This document shows, one piece after another, positions 7,730 to 17,033 of a DNA stretch of 64,000 nucleotides. The stretch comes from Bacteroidota bacterium (GTDB lineage Bacteria; Bacteroidota; Bacteroidia; Cytophagales; Cyclobacteriaceae). Each line of letters opens with the position of its first letter. Position 1 is the stretch's first letter. A model generated the notes under the pieces. It worked only from the letters and a program-made list of their open reading frames with translations, was not told the DNA's origin and did not search any database. The stretch lies in the NCBI GenBank assembly GCA_013285945.1, contig JABDGP010000002.1:1-64000 (forward strand), read 5' to 3'. Position numbers and translations under genes: made by a program.

Positions 7730-8901
7730 TGGCTGATGAATTGATTTGGTCTAAAAGTTAATTCGTAAAATACCACAAAGTAAATGACAATGCACGGTAT
7801 GGTTTTTACTGCCCATGGATCAAAATAATTTTCTTGAATAAATCCTGGGAATAAATCGGTAGGCGACAATGAAGTGAAGACCAAAGCCATAAGTGTTAAT
7901 GCAATCTTCCATTGTTGAGCCAACCCTGATGAAACATACCAAAGGCCAATTCCCGTAAAGGCAATAATGAATGTGGGAGACTCAACCTTGTGATTGAATA
8001 TTACCATCCACAACAAAATCATCGCGAGCATCAACAACCGAAATCTATTATCGGTGTAAAATCGAATTCTGATCATGGAAATAAGGAATAAGAAAACGCC
8101 AGTTATCAGGACCAAATTCTGCGCGAGTTTTACTCCAAGCCAAATATTAATTACACTTACAAGCGAAAGTAAATTGGGTACATAATCGCTTTGCAAAAGC
8201 ACCCACCAACTCTCGTAACAGCCTTGCAACTGCGATGCACTTATGATCAATAAAGGCAGTACAGCCAAAACAATCATTGCGGCAATTGAATAGCCAATCA
8301 TCTTCCAGCGTTGTGGATAGAGCAGACAAAGTGCAAAGGCAAACAATCCGAATATTTTGATATACACCGTTAGCGCAATGCAGAAGCAAGCCCAAATGAA
8401 TCTTTCCTTTTCCATTAGGGCGAAAGCAAGAACAATTAAACCTGTAACAAGGGCATTGCTTTGCGAATTTTGCAGGCTTGTAAACAATTCAACAGTAGCC
8501 AACAAGTAAATAGTGTTCCTTAGCTGAAGCGATATCCCTGTCAAAAGTCTTACCCCAAAAAATAGAGCAAGCGCATTGATTAGGTTCCAAAGGAGCAGCC
8601 CCAATCCGTCAGGTAAACAAGCAAGCACGCCAAACAGAAGCGCAAACGTAGGGCTGTATTTATAGAGATCCCAATATTCATTCGAATAGAAAGAGTATAA
8701 GTCTTTTCCTTCAATGAGGTGAAAAAAGGATTGTTTGAAAATCAGATAATTATTATACCCAGTATAATCATATGGCAAGTCGCTAAATTTCTTCACACCG
8801 CCATAGTATGCCTGAACAGTGGCAATTATCGCTAACAAAGCATAGATAATCAGGAAAGTCCAAGGCCTGTTCAGAAAAAAATCTTTTAGTTTTCTATACA
8901 T
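7726..8901 (-). CDS. GT87/DUF2029-type membrane glycosyltransferase
   Basis: Polytopic membrane protein of 391 residues with about ten hydrophobic helices. The segment DLYKYSPTFALLF at about residues 80-92, after an extracytoplasmic loop, matches the Y-x-Y-x-P-x-F-A-L-L motif of DUF2029 (GT87) polyprenol-phosphate-mannose-dependent transferases. The gene lies back-to-back with a polyprenol-phosphate sugar synthase gene that could supply its lipid-linked donor, which supports the assignment. Acceptor unknown. Confidence 0.75.
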   Translation of the reverse strand: MYRKLKDFFLNRPWTFLIIYALLAIIATVQAYYGGVKKFSDLPYDYTGYNNYLIFKQSFFHLIEGKDLYSFYSNEYWDLYKYSPTFALLFGVLACLPDGLGLLLWNLINALALFFGVRLLTGISLQLRNTIYLLATVELFTSLQNSQSNALVTGLIVLAFALMEKERFIWACFCIALTVYIKIFGLFAFALCLLYPQRWKMIGYSIAAMIVLAVLPLLIISASQLQGCYESWWVLLQSDYVPNLLSLVSVINIWLGVKLAQNLVLITGVFLFLISMIRIRFYTDNRFRLLMLAMILLWMVIFNHKVESPTFIIAFTGIGLWYVSSGLAQQWKIALTLMALVFTSLSPTDLFPGFIQENYFDPWAVKTIPCIVIYFVVFYELTFRPNQFISQ

Positions 8902-8947
8902 CCGAATGAATCAAAAATGATACTTTAGCTTTCTAAAATCTTTGCAC

Positions 8948-9688
8948 GTGAGCAATGCACTCGTAATTGTACCAACTTACAACGAAAAAGAGAATATCGT
9001 CCAAATCATACAAGCGGTGATGGGGCAACCCAAAGACTTTCACTTGTTGATCATTGACGACAATTCACCCGATGGCACCGCTGCTCTAGTCAAAGGCATG
9101 CAAAATACTTACAATACGCCCATTGAAACAAAGCTTCATTTGTTGCAGCGGGCCGGAAAGTTAGGGTTGGGAACGGCCTATATCGAAGGCTTCCGCTTCG
9201 CTATAAAAAATGGCTATGAATTTGTTTTGGAAATGGATGCGGATTTTTCTCATGACCCGCGTGATTTGCAGCGCCTGTATTTAGCCTGCTCCGAAAAAGG
9301 AAATGATTTAGCAGTCGGCTCTCGTTACTCCACTGGTGTGAATGTAGTAAACTGGCCAATGAGCCGCGTTCTACTTTCTTATTTCGCCAGCCGGTACGTG
9401 AGGCTGATTACAGGCATCCCCATTCACGATACCACCGCGGGTTTTGTTTGTTACAGGAAGCGCGTACTAGAAAAAATTCCGTTGGATAAAGTGAAATTCG
9501 TTGGCTATGCATTTCAAATCGAAATGAAATTTCTCACGTGGAAATACGGTTTCAAAATCACGGAAGTGCCTATTGTCTTTACAGACAGAACCCTGGGTCA
9601 ATCCAAAATGTCAGTCGGGATTTTTAAAGAAGGATTTCTGGGTGTACTTCAGATGACTGTGCGGAGTTGGTTCAAAAAATACAACTAA
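8948..9688 (+). CDS. Polyprenol monophosphomannose (or glucose) synthase, GT2
   Basis: Transfers a hexose from a nucleotide sugar to a polyprenyl phosphate. The product has the GT2 start VIVPTYNEKENI, the D-D-N-S-P-D-G-T block, the metal-binding D-A-D (EMDADFSHDP) near residue 95, and the DPM1-type acceptor motif TAGFVCYR with the QxxR-like end EMKFLTWKYG. There is no C-terminal membrane domain, as in soluble DPM1-type enzymes. I prefer the GTG at 8948 (246 residues); a TTG two codons earlier is also possible. Divergent from the GT87 gene that may use its product. Confidence 0.88.
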   Translation: MSNALVIVPTYNEKENIVQIIQAVMGQPKDFHLLIIDDNSPDGTAALVKGMQNTYNTPIETKLHLLQRAGKLGLGTAYIEGFRFAIKNGYEFVLEMDADFSHDPRDLQRLYLACSEKGNDLAVGSRYSTGVNVVNWPMSRVLLSYFASRYVRLITGIPIHDTTAGFVCYRKRVLEKIPLDKVKFVGYAFQIEMKFLTWKYGFKITEVPIVFTDRTLGQSKMSVGIFKEGFLGVLQMTVRSWFKKYN

Positions 9689-9692
9689 CCTG

Positions 9693-11060
9693 TCAATCAA
9701 ACCTGATAGCCTGTACCGGTCTGATACGAGTAATAAACCGGGTTGGCAATAATAGCACCAGCGACACCACAGCAAAAACGACAAGGTTCAAAATAATCAC
9801 GGTAGGCCAGTCCCATTGAATCGGCACATAACTCATATAATAATCATGCGGATTGAGCCTCAGCAAATGAAACTGATACTGTAAGAAACAAAAACCAAGG
9901 CCAATCAAGTTGCCGTACATCAACCCTTTGGCGATCAGATTCATTCCATTAAAAATAAAAACTGAACGAATTAATTTATTCTGAGCACCCATCGCTTTGA
10001 GCAAGCCTACCATCGGAATGCGCTCCATTACTAAAATCAAAATGACCGAAATCATGTTTACGCTCACCACAATTAAAATAATTCCCAGCAATATCCGCAC
10101 TTGTCTCTTTACTAAATCGAGCCATTCAAAAACCTGAATATATTTATCACGCACAGTTTCAATATTTAGGTCGTAATCCATCGATTCTCCAATTTGCTGT
10201 TGAGCTTCATCCAAAACTGCCTGATCAAAGTCAAATTTGTAATTCCATAAGGCCAATGCGGTTCTTGAAAATTTATTTGGCTCTTCGGGGTTATCGATGA
10301 CACGTTCGCGAATTGCTTCCCAATAAGAATTTATATCATTCTTCCGCAATTGATACGAATTGAAATGATTGAAATCAATTAATACCTCCAGTCCACCAGC
10401 CTGATTGGAAGCCCATCCATTTAATTGTTGCACCAGCCTGATATCGCCAAGCACTACTTTACTGTCAAAGTAATCCGAAAGGTTGGTCTCATAAATACCA
10501 ACAATTTTAAGTTTACGAAAACGTGGAGGGTTTTGAAAAAAATGCAAGATAATAGCATCGCCCACCTTAGCATTAATTTTATTTGCTATGGTACTGCTGA
10601 TTACAATGTCATGAGAATAGCCTGAATCAGGGAAAGACAAAAATTTTCCTTGAACCAGGTTTTCTTTAAAAGCTTTCTGGTTAAAATTTTTGCCCACACC
10701 CTTGAAAACAATTCCCATCACCTCATTTTCGGTTTTGATGAGACCGGCTTTGTGGCTATACTCTTGCACATGTTTTACAAAAGGAAATTTTTCGGGGTGT
10801 TGATACAAATCGATTGTATAGTCAAACGACTGCTCAGCCACAGCATTATTCATTGTGAATTTTGTAATAAGCAAGTGGTTACTGAACGAATAAATCTTTT
10901 CCTTAACAGCATTTTGAAAGCCTCGCATAATCAAAAACGAAACGATGGCAGCTGCCAACCCAATCGCGATACTACCGACTGCCACTTTATGAATCGTAGA
11001 AGAGAAACTTCCCGCTGTAGTGACCCGTATCCTTTTAGATATGAAATATGAAAGGTTCAA
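9693..11060 (-). CDS. FtsX/LolC-E-type ABC transporter permease
   Basis: Inner-membrane permease of 455 residues with the type VII ABC layout: one membrane helix near residues 25-47, a large periplasmic domain (about 50-310), then three helices ending in the FtsX domain (about 320-450). The short N-terminal region and length resemble LolC/LolE of the lipoprotein release system; no ATPase gene is adjacent. The start is TTG at 11058-11060: an in-frame stop lies four codons upstream and no ATG is available until well inside the first helix. Substrate not certain. Confidence 0.8.
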   Translation of the reverse strand: MNLSYFISKRIRVTTAGSFSSTIHKVAVGSIAIGLAAAIVSFLIMRGFQNAVKEKIYSFSNHLLITKFTMNNAVAEQSFDYTIDLYQHPEKFPFVKHVQEYSHKAGLIKTENEVMGIVFKGVGKNFNQKAFKENLVQGKFLSFPDSGYSHDIVISSTIANKINAKVGDAIILHFFQNPPRFRKLKIVGIYETNLSDYFDSKVVLGDIRLVQQLNGWASNQAGGLEVLIDFNHFNSYQLRKNDINSYWEAIRERVIDNPEEPNKFSRTALALWNYKFDFDQAVLDEAQQQIGESMDYDLNIETVRDKYIQVFEWLDLVKRQVRILLGIILIVVSVNMISVILILVMERIPMVGLLKAMGAQNKLIRSVFIFNGMNLIAKGLMYGNLIGLGFCFLQYQFHLLRLNPHDYYMSYVPIQWDWPTVIILNLVVFAVVSLVLLLPTRFITRIRPVQAIRFD

Positions 11061-11108
11061 TTGGATGAGTTACCTTGCAAAATAATCAAAAGGAAAGTGA
11101 TTCCGGCC

Positions 11109-12278
11109 ATGAATTTAAGAGTCAACATCGCATTGATAATCCTGCTGCTATTGCTAGTCAACCTGTCGTTCGCACAATCTAAGACTAAAATTGTAACGGG
11201 AGCAGAGCAGGTCGACAAACTCTTGCCAATGATCAAAGGCAAATCGGTAGCTCTAATGGTGAATCCTACGTCTGTAATCGGGCGAACTCATCTCGTTGAT
11301 TCATTATTAAAGCTAAAAATCAACATCAAAAAAATACTTGCAGTCGAACACGGGTTCCGTGGCAGCGCCGATGCCGGCGAAACCATTAATAATGTGATTG
11401 ATGCTGCCACCGGTTTGCCTGTAGTTTCTCTTTATGGAAAAAATAATAAACCTACAGCCGAACAATTGGCCGATGTAGATATAGTCATTTTTGATATTCA
11501 GGATGTTGGAGTCAGATTTTTTACATACATCAGTTCGCTTCATTATCTGATGGAGGCCTGTGCTGAGAATTCAAAAAAATTGATTGTACTCGATCGGCCT
11601 AATCCCAACGGCAGCTATGTTGACGGTCCGGTACTTGACCTTGAATTGAGATCTTTTGTAGGGATCCATCCAATCCCTATCGTGCATGGGCTTACTGTGG
11701 GAGAACTCGCTCAAATGATCAATGGCGAGGGCTGGCTTGCAGAGGGGAAAAAATGCGATTTGCAAATCATTGCATTGAAAAACTACGACCACGATAAAAA
11801 ATATTCTTTGCTTATAAAGCCATCGCCGAACCTGCCTAATGATCATGCCATTGCGTTGTATCCGTCTACTTGTTTATTTGAGGGAACTATAATGAGTGTA
11901 GGTCGTGGTACCAAAACACCATTTGAAATTGTAGGGCATCCGATGCTGAAAAATGAAACGTTCAAGTTCAAACCGGAAAGTATCGAAGGCATGTCAAAAA
12001 ATCCATTGTATGAAAACCAAGTATGTTATGGGATTGATTTACGGAATGAAAAAATAAAAGGCCAGCTCTCATTAATGCACCTTATCAAGTTTTACAACGA
12101 ATTTCCAGATAAGGAAAAAGAAAAGTTTTTTACTAGTTACTTTGATAAGCTTGCGGGAAATAAAATATTAAAAGATCAAATCAAAAAAGGCATGAGCGAA
12201 GAAGAAATTCGTGATTCATGGAAGAAGGAATTGAAAGAATACAGGGAGAAAAGAAAAAAATATTTGTTATATCCTTAA
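11109..12278 (+). CDS. Secreted exo-beta-N-acetylmuramidase NamZ-like (DUF1343, GH171)
   Basis: Family described as removing MurNAc from the non-reducing end of peptidoglycan fragments. The ATG at 11109 gives 389 residues with a clean signal peptide (hydrophobic core LIILLLLLV, cleavage after S-F-A-Q). Conserved DUF1343 blocks are visible: MVNPTSV, AVEHGFRG, SLYGKNNKPT, DIQDVGVRFFTY and VLDRPNPNG. A TTG at 11061 would add 16 residues and spoil the signal peptide. It shares a short divergent region with the FtsX permease gene; nth follows 7 nt after the stop. Confidence 0.85.
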   Translation: MNLRVNIALIILLLLLVNLSFAQSKTKIVTGAEQVDKLLPMIKGKSVALMVNPTSVIGRTHLVDSLLKLKINIKKILAVEHGFRGSADAGETINNVIDAATGLPVVSLYGKNNKPTAEQLADVDIVIFDIQDVGVRFFTYISSLHYLMEACAENSKKLIVLDRPNPNGSYVDGPVLDLELRSFVGIHPIPIVHGLTVGELAQMINGEGWLAEGKKCDLQIIALKNYDHDKKYSLLIKPSPNLPNDHAIALYPSTCLFEGTIMSVGRGTKTPFEIVGHPMLKNETFKFKPESIEGMSKNPLYENQVCYGIDLRNEKIKGQLSLMHLIKFYNEFPDKEKEKFFTSYFDKLAGNKILKDQIKKGMSEEEIRDSWKKELKEYREKRKKYLLYP

Positions 12279-12285
12279 ATCAAAA

Positions 12286-12921
12286 ATGACGAAGACTGAA
12301 AAAGTAAATGACATCTTAAAAATACTTGACACGTATTTTCCAAACCCTGAAGTTCCTTTACAGCATAAAGACGCTTACACTCTTTTAATTTCCGTCTTGC
12401 TTTCGGCACAATGTACTGATGAACGCGTGAACAAAACCACTCCCGCGCTTTTCAAAATGGCCGACAATCCTTTTGACATGATGAAGTTCTCTGCAGATGA
12501 GATTCGTGAAGTCATTAAGCCCTGTGGGCTTTCGCCAATGAAGTCAAAAGGTATTGCAGGGCTCTCAAGGATTTTGGTAGAAAAATACAAAGGTCAAGTG
12601 CCTTCCACTTTTGAGGAACTGGAAGAGTTACCCGCCGTTGGCCACAAGACTGCCTCGGTAGTGATGACACAATGGTTCGGTATCCCTGCTTTTCCGGTCG
12701 ATACACATATTCACAGGCTGGCTCACCGCTGGGGATTATCCAATGGTAAGAGTGTGGAGCAAACTGAAAAAGATTTGAAAAGATTAATACCGGAAAAAAA
12801 ATGGAACAAGGTGCACCTTCAAATCATTTATTTTGGCAGACAATACTGCCCCGCACGCGGACATATGTGGAGCGAGTGCCCGATTTGTAAAAAATATATG
12901 CCGAAAGGATTGAGAGACTAA
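12286..12921 (+). CDS. nth: Endonuclease III (DNA glycosylase/AP lyase)
   Basis: Base excision repair enzyme that removes oxidised pyrimidines. The 211-residue protein has the helix-hairpin-helix LPAVGHKTASVV with the catalytic lysine near residue 122 and the catalytic aspartate in VDTHIHRLAHR about 18 residues later. The C-terminal iron-sulfur loop is not canonical: it reads C-x9-C-x2-C with only three cysteines, where E. coli Nth has C-x6-C-x2-C-x5-C. The cluster may be missing or altered. Starts 7 nt after the muramidase gene. Confidence 0.93.
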   Translation: MTKTEKVNDILKILDTYFPNPEVPLQHKDAYTLLISVLLSAQCTDERVNKTTPALFKMADNPFDMMKFSADEIREVIKPCGLSPMKSKGIAGLSRILVEKYKGQVPSTFEELEELPAVGHKTASVVMTQWFGIPAFPVDTHIHRLAHRWGLSNGKSVEQTEKDLKRLIPEKKWNKVHLQIIYFGRQYCPARGHMWSECPICKKYMPKGLRD

Positions 12922-12942
12922 TTTATTTGCTGATTACGTGAA

Positions 12943-13869
12943 ATGAATACACTTCGAATCATCTTCATGGGCACGCCTGAGTTTGCAGTGCCAAGTTTGG
13001 AAATACTCATTGAAAATAAATTTAATGTTGTAGCTGTAATCACTGCCCCCGACAAACCACAAGGCCGTGGTCAAAAATTAACAGCCTCTCCTGTAAAAGA
13101 TTGCGCTCTAAAATATTCCATTCCGGTTTTGCAGCCTACAAATCTAAAATCCGAGGAATTTTTATCTGAACTAAAAGGTCATCAAGCCAACCTGCAAGTA
13201 GTTGTTGCTTTTCGAATGTTGCCTGAAGCGGTTTGGGCAATGCCTGCCATCGGCACATTTAATTTACACGCCTCGCTCCTGCCACAATATCGCGGAGCTG
13301 CACCCATCAACTGGGCAATCATTAATGGAGAAAAGGAGACAGGCGTCACTACTTTCTTTTTAAAGCATGAAATTGATACTGGCAGCATTATTTATCAGGA
13401 AAAAGAAGCAATCAATGACACTGACGATGCAGGGAGCCTTTACGCACGATTGATGCACAAAGGAGCTGCATTGGTATTGAAAACAGTGAAGGCCATTGAA
13501 CAAGAGAATTATCCCACGCAACCGCAAAGCGAAATTGCGCTGATAAAGCATGCTCCTAAAATATTTAAAGAAACTTGTGAAGTGAACTGGAATCAACCGG
13601 CTGACGCTGTTAGGAATTTTGTGCGAGGGCTCAGTCCCTATCCTGCGGCCTGGACAACCCTCAATGGGAAGGTCTTTAAACTTTTTCTAAGTCAATCGAC
13701 AGTTGACGGTCGGCAGTCTACTATCAATCCGGGAGAAATTGAAACTGACAACAAAACATTTCTTCGAATTAAAACTCAAGACGGATGGCTGTCCGTACTT
13801 GAGCTTCAACCCGAAGGGAAAAAGAGGATGAAGATTGAGGAATTTTTTAGAGGGAACAGAATTAATTAA
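12943..13869 (+). CDS. fmt: Methionyl-tRNA formyltransferase
   Basis: Formylates Met-tRNA(fMet) from 10-formyl-tetrahydrofolate. The 308-residue product has the N-terminal MGTPEFAVPSL block, the family signature with HASLLPQYRGAAPINWAI (Asn/His/Asp catalytic set, about residues 108-125) and a C-terminal tRNA-binding domain starting near residue 205 (VRNFVRGLSPYPAAW). No peptide deformylase gene is adjacent. It ends convergently 13 nt from the MATE gene. Confidence 0.96.
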   Translation: MNTLRIIFMGTPEFAVPSLEILIENKFNVVAVITAPDKPQGRGQKLTASPVKDCALKYSIPVLQPTNLKSEEFLSELKGHQANLQVVVAFRMLPEAVWAMPAIGTFNLHASLLPQYRGAAPINWAIINGEKETGVTTFFLKHEIDTGSIIYQEKEAINDTDDAGSLYARLMHKGAALVLKTVKAIEQENYPTQPQSEIALIKHAPKIFKETCEVNWNQPADAVRNFVRGLSPYPAAWTTLNGKVFKLFLSQSTVDGRQSTINPGEIETDNKTFLRIKTQDGWLSVLELQPEGKKRMKIEEFFRGNRIN

Positions 13870-13882
13870 TAAGAGTCAGCAA

Positions 13883-15289
13883 TCACACTTTTATAGTTTT
13901 CCATTTCCCCATTCTGAAAATATAAATCCCGGCAAGGGCAATAGCAGACTCTGCAATAGCAATGGCCGAATAAACTCCATTCGGACCAAAATCTAATCGG
14001 ATTGCCAACAAATAGGCTAAAGGAATTTGAAAACACCAAAACCCAAAAAAGTTGAGCAGTGTTGGGGTCTTAGTATCTCCTGCTCCATTAAAGGATTGCG
14101 TGATCACCATTCCATAACCATAAAAAAGGTAGCCAAACGCAACTATCTGAAGGCACTGGGTACCATTAGCGATCACCGTTTCATCAGATGAGAAAAAACG
14201 AAGGATCGGGGCTGACAAAAACAAGAAAATTACCATTACAAAACCCAGAAATACCATATTGTACAGTCCAGTTTTCCAAACTGATTTTTCTGCGCGCTCC
14301 GGTTGACCAGCACCCAGATTTTGACCAACCAACGTTGCCGCGGCATTGGCCATACCCCACGAAGGCAGAATTGTAAAAACGATCACCCGAATAGCTATCG
14401 TATATCCTGCCATTGCCGCGCTTCCGAAGTGTGAGATTATCCGTGCTAAAAAAACCCAGCTCGCAGAAGAAATCAAAAATTGCCCCGTGCTTCCTGCAGA
14501 TACTTTAAGTACTTGCACGATAATCTTCCAGTCAATCTTGAAGTTTCTGGTATTCATCTTTACAATGCTCTTTCCAAAGAATAAATAATAGATCTGAAAG
14601 GCAACACCAATCCCACGACCTATGTTAGTTGAGATTGCTGCACCTTCTACACCAAAGGCGGGAACAGGTCCAAAACCAAAAATAAAAATCGGGTCGAGAA
14701 CTATATTGATAAGGTTAGCTAGCCATAAAGCACGCATTGCGATAGCCGCATTGCCTGCACCACGAAAAATTCCATTGATCAAAAAAAGCATCATGATGGT
14801 AATATTGCCGGTGAGCATCCAAAATGTAAAACCTGAGCCCACCTGAATAACCGATTCCGATGCGCCCATCAACCTCAGTAATTCTTTATGAAAAAACAAT
14901 CCTGAAACCGAAATGAGAACAGATGAAACGACACCTACCAAAATTGCCTGCACACCAGCCACAGCTGCACTTTCGGGATCTTTCTCTCCTACCCTTCGGG
15001 CAACTAATGCCGTGGCGCCCATACTTACGCCCCACGCCAGCGAATAAACCAAGGCCAATAAAGATTCGGTAAGACCAATGACTGCCACTGCATCACTATT
15101 ATTCAGCCGGCTGACAAAGAAAATGTCGACCACGGCAAAAACGGATTCCATGGCCATCTCTAAAATCATTGGCACAGACAAAAGAAAGATTGCACGGTTG
15201 ATACTGCCTTCGGTGAAGTTCTCTTCCCCGCCTTTCACGGCCATTTTAAATAACTGAATGAATGAATTAATTTGTTTGGAATAACCCAT
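13883..15289 (-). CDS. MATE-family efflux transporter
   Basis: Twelve-helix drug/sodium or drug/proton antiporter. Starting at the ATG at 15287-15289 the product has 468 residues with the two halves each opening with the family pattern (P-M-I-L-E-M near residue 36 and a matching segment in the second half), and the motif GATALVARRVGE. A TTG 19 codons upstream lies inside an inverted repeat and is less likely to be the start. Substrate unknown. Confidence 0.88.
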   Translation of the reverse strand: MGYSKQINSFIQLFKMAVKGGEENFTEGSINRAIFLLSVPMILEMAMESVFAVVDIFFVSRLNNSDAVAVIGLTESLLALVYSLAWGVSMGATALVARRVGEKDPESAAVAGVQAILVGVVSSVLISVSGLFFHKELLRLMGASESVIQVGSGFTFWMLTGNITIMMLFLINGIFRGAGNAAIAMRALWLANLINIVLDPIFIFGFGPVPAFGVEGAAISTNIGRGIGVAFQIYYLFFGKSIVKMNTRNFKIDWKIIVQVLKVSAGSTGQFLISSASWVFLARIISHFGSAAMAGYTIAIRVIVFTILPSWGMANAAATLVGQNLGAGQPERAEKSVWKTGLYNMVFLGFVMVIFLFLSAPILRFFSSDETVIANGTQCLQIVAFGYLFYGYGMVITQSFNGAGDTKTPTLLNFFGFWCFQIPLAYLLAIRLDFGPNGVYSAIAIAESAIALAGIYIFRMGKWKTIKV

Positions 15290-15328
15290 GATTGAAACTG
15301 ACTTTAGTAATAGAAAATTAAAACCTAT

Positions 15329-15377
15329 CCTTTGGTTTTGAGCCAAAGGCGCACCACGTTATCTCTGAGATAAGTGG
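15329..15377. promoter_or_regulatory. Two adjacent inverted repeats upstream of the MATE gene
   Basis: CCTTTGG at 15329-15335 pairs with CCAAAGG at 15343-15349 (7-nt loop). Next to it, CCAC-G-TTATCTC at 15354-15365 mirrors GAGATAA-GTGG at 15367-15377, an 11-bp palindrome with one extra G and a single-base centre. The second is too tight for an RNA hairpin and looks like a protein-binding site about 65-90 nt upstream of the MATE start. Confidence 0.4.
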
Positions 15378-15442
15378 AATTAGAATGTCAGCTTCATAGG
15401 CGTTTCTGAAAAGAAAGTGTAAAGCTAAACCTTTTTTCTAAA

Positions 15443-15949
15443 TCACTTTAGGTAATGATCAGGCAATGGGAAGCCTGTGTTTTCGGCACACCAGAAGATA
15501 GTGACAACATAATACCTCGTCCCGTCATAAAAAAGCTGGATGCTGTTAATTCCACGGTTAGTGACAGGGCCGTCTTTCTTCTCCTTGGTTTCGTAGGTAC
15601 TGAAAATATGAACGAGCGTCCCATAGGTTTCTATCTTGTGATGAAGTTCGCGTTCAAAAAAGCCCGTAGCAATCCTTGAGCTAAACAGCTGAACATATTC
15701 ATCGGGGGTCAGCGATTTTATTGTCAATTCACTTTTATCACTTTTCCGTGTAGGAATTAGTCGCGCTTCGGGCTTGAATAAATTCTTAAACCGATCCCAG
15801 TCGCGAGGTGTGTTCGGATCGCCAGAGATAACGTCATATAATGCGGCAATAATGGCGTCAGCTGATTTTACATCGGCCGAATAGTCTTTTTGGGCCATCG
15901 TCAGGTTAGACATAGTCAGGAAAAGCGCAGGAACAATTATCCGTTTCAT
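15443..15949 (-). CDS. Secreted SnoaL/NTF2-like protein of unknown function
   Basis: 168 residues with a signal peptide (hydrophobic LFLTMSNLTMAQ, cleavage after M-A-Q). The mature part has the pattern of NTF2-like/SnoaL folds: an N-terminal helix with ADAIIAALYDVISG, the W-D-R-F-K-N-L-F-K-P-E-A-R segment (compare the usual FxxDAxL) and C-terminal beta strands ending SIQLFYDGTRYYVVTIFWC. No catalytic residues can be assigned. Possible small-ligand binding or enzyme of the periplasm. Confidence 0.6.
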   Translation of the reverse strand: MKRIIVPALFLTMSNLTMAQKDYSADVKSADAIIAALYDVISGDPNTPRDWDRFKNLFKPEARLIPTRKSDKSELTIKSLTPDEYVQLFSSRIATGFFERELHHKIETYGTLVHIFSTYETKEKKDGPVTNRGINSIQLFYDGTRYYVVTIFWCAENTGFPLPDHYLK

Positions 15950-15993
15950 AAATACTGATTTTATAAAAGAAAGGTAAGAAATTTCTTAATCGC

Positions 15994-16001
15994 TATTTTT
16001 G
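15994..16001 (+). promoter_or_regulatory. -7 element very close to the start of the GT2 gene
   Basis: TATTTTTG matches TAnnTTTG exactly and ends only five bases before the ATG at 16007. If used, the transcript would be leaderless or nearly so. No TTG is found at the -33 distance, so support is weak. Confidence 0.3.
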
Positions 16002-16006
16002 CAAAA

Positions 16007-16960
16007 ATGACCACCCCAAAATATTCCATCATTGTGCCGGTTTATAACCGACCACAAGAATTGGACGATCTCCTTCACAGCCTGACACTACAGGAGTACA
16101 CCGATTTTGAAGTGCTGATCATCGAAGACGGATCAACCATTACCAGCGAAAAGGTCTTTGAAAAATACACTAAACAATTATCCATTCATTATTTCTTTAA
16201 ACAGAATTCAGGACCTGGCCCAAGCCGTAATTTTGGTTTTGAAAAAGCACGAGGCGACTATTTCATTGTTTTTGACAGCGACTGCCAAATTCCGGCGGGC
16301 TATCTGGTTTCTGTAGAACAGACTTTGAAGTCTGGCACTGTGGATGCCTTTGGAGGACCCGATCGTGGCCACCAAAATTTTACCGCGCTTCAACAGGCCA
16401 TGGCCTTCACGATGTCATCAATGCTAACAACCGGTGGCATCCGTGGGGGAAAATCAAAAAACTTTCAGCCACGTAGTTTTAACATGGGGATCAGTAAAGA
16501 AGCATATAAGAAGATTGGAGGTTTTCAATTTGATCGTTTTGCCGAAGACATCGAGCTGAGCATCAGAATGAAAAAATTTGGCCTTCGTGTTGAGCTAATT
16601 CCCGGAGCATTTGTTTACCACCAAAGGCGTGCTACGCTTAATGAGTTTTTTAAACAAGTTTCTAATTTTGGCAAAGGCCGGGTATTGGTAGGTCGGGCTC
16701 ATCCGGGTGAAATAAAATTCGTGCATTGGTTTCCATCCCTTTTTCTTATTGGACTGATATTTATCATTCTGCTCGCTCTGTTCACCAAATTTTGGGCTGG
16801 AATAGGATTGGCATGCTATGCTTTTTATCTAATAGCGGTTGCTATCGATGCTTACCGCAAAACCTCTTCTTTGCTGATAGCTGCCTTAGTTATCCCCTCG
16901 GCATTTGTTCAAATGATGGGCTATGGATGGGGCTTTTTGAGGGAGAAATTCAGCTTTTGA
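16007..16960 (+). CDS. GT2-family membrane glycosyltransferase
   Basis: 317 residues. The catalytic GT-A domain shows YSIIVPVYNRPQEL at the N-terminus, the E-D-G-S block, the metal-binding D-S-D-C near residue 90, and the E-D-I-E-L-S-I-R motif near residue 184 (general base ED pair). The last 80 residues hold two to three hydrophobic helices, anchoring the enzyme in the inner membrane. Probably makes part of an exopolysaccharide or glycolipid; sugar and acceptor unknown. Confidence 0.85.
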   Translation: MTTPKYSIIVPVYNRPQELDDLLHSLTLQEYTDFEVLIIEDGSTITSEKVFEKYTKQLSIHYFFKQNSGPGPSRNFGFEKARGDYFIVFDSDCQIPAGYLVSVEQTLKSGTVDAFGGPDRGHQNFTALQQAMAFTMSSMLTTGGIRGGKSKNFQPRSFNMGISKEAYKKIGGFQFDRFAEDIELSIRMKKFGLRVELIPGAFVYHQRRATLNEFFKQVSNFGKGRVLVGRAHPGEIKFVHWFPSLFLIGLIFIILLALFTKFWAGIGLACYAFYLIAVAIDAYRKTSSLLIAALVIPSAFVQMMGYGWGFLREKFSF

Positions 16961-16983
16961 ATGTGGTAACCTCTATTTCCTGC

Positions 16984-17015
16984 TTGGAAAATTGAGATTT
17001 TATTAGATATTTTAA
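16984..17015 (+). promoter_or_regulatory. Promoter of the first SPOR-OmpA gene, duplicated with the gene
   Basis: TTG at 16984-16986, a 21-nt spacer and TATTTTAA at 17008-17015. The 26-nt block from the TTG onward is nearly identical to the one before the second paralogue at 18309, differing at few positions, so promoter and gene duplicated together. Confidence 0.5.
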
Positions 17016-17033
17016 ATCGCTAAAGCTATACCG

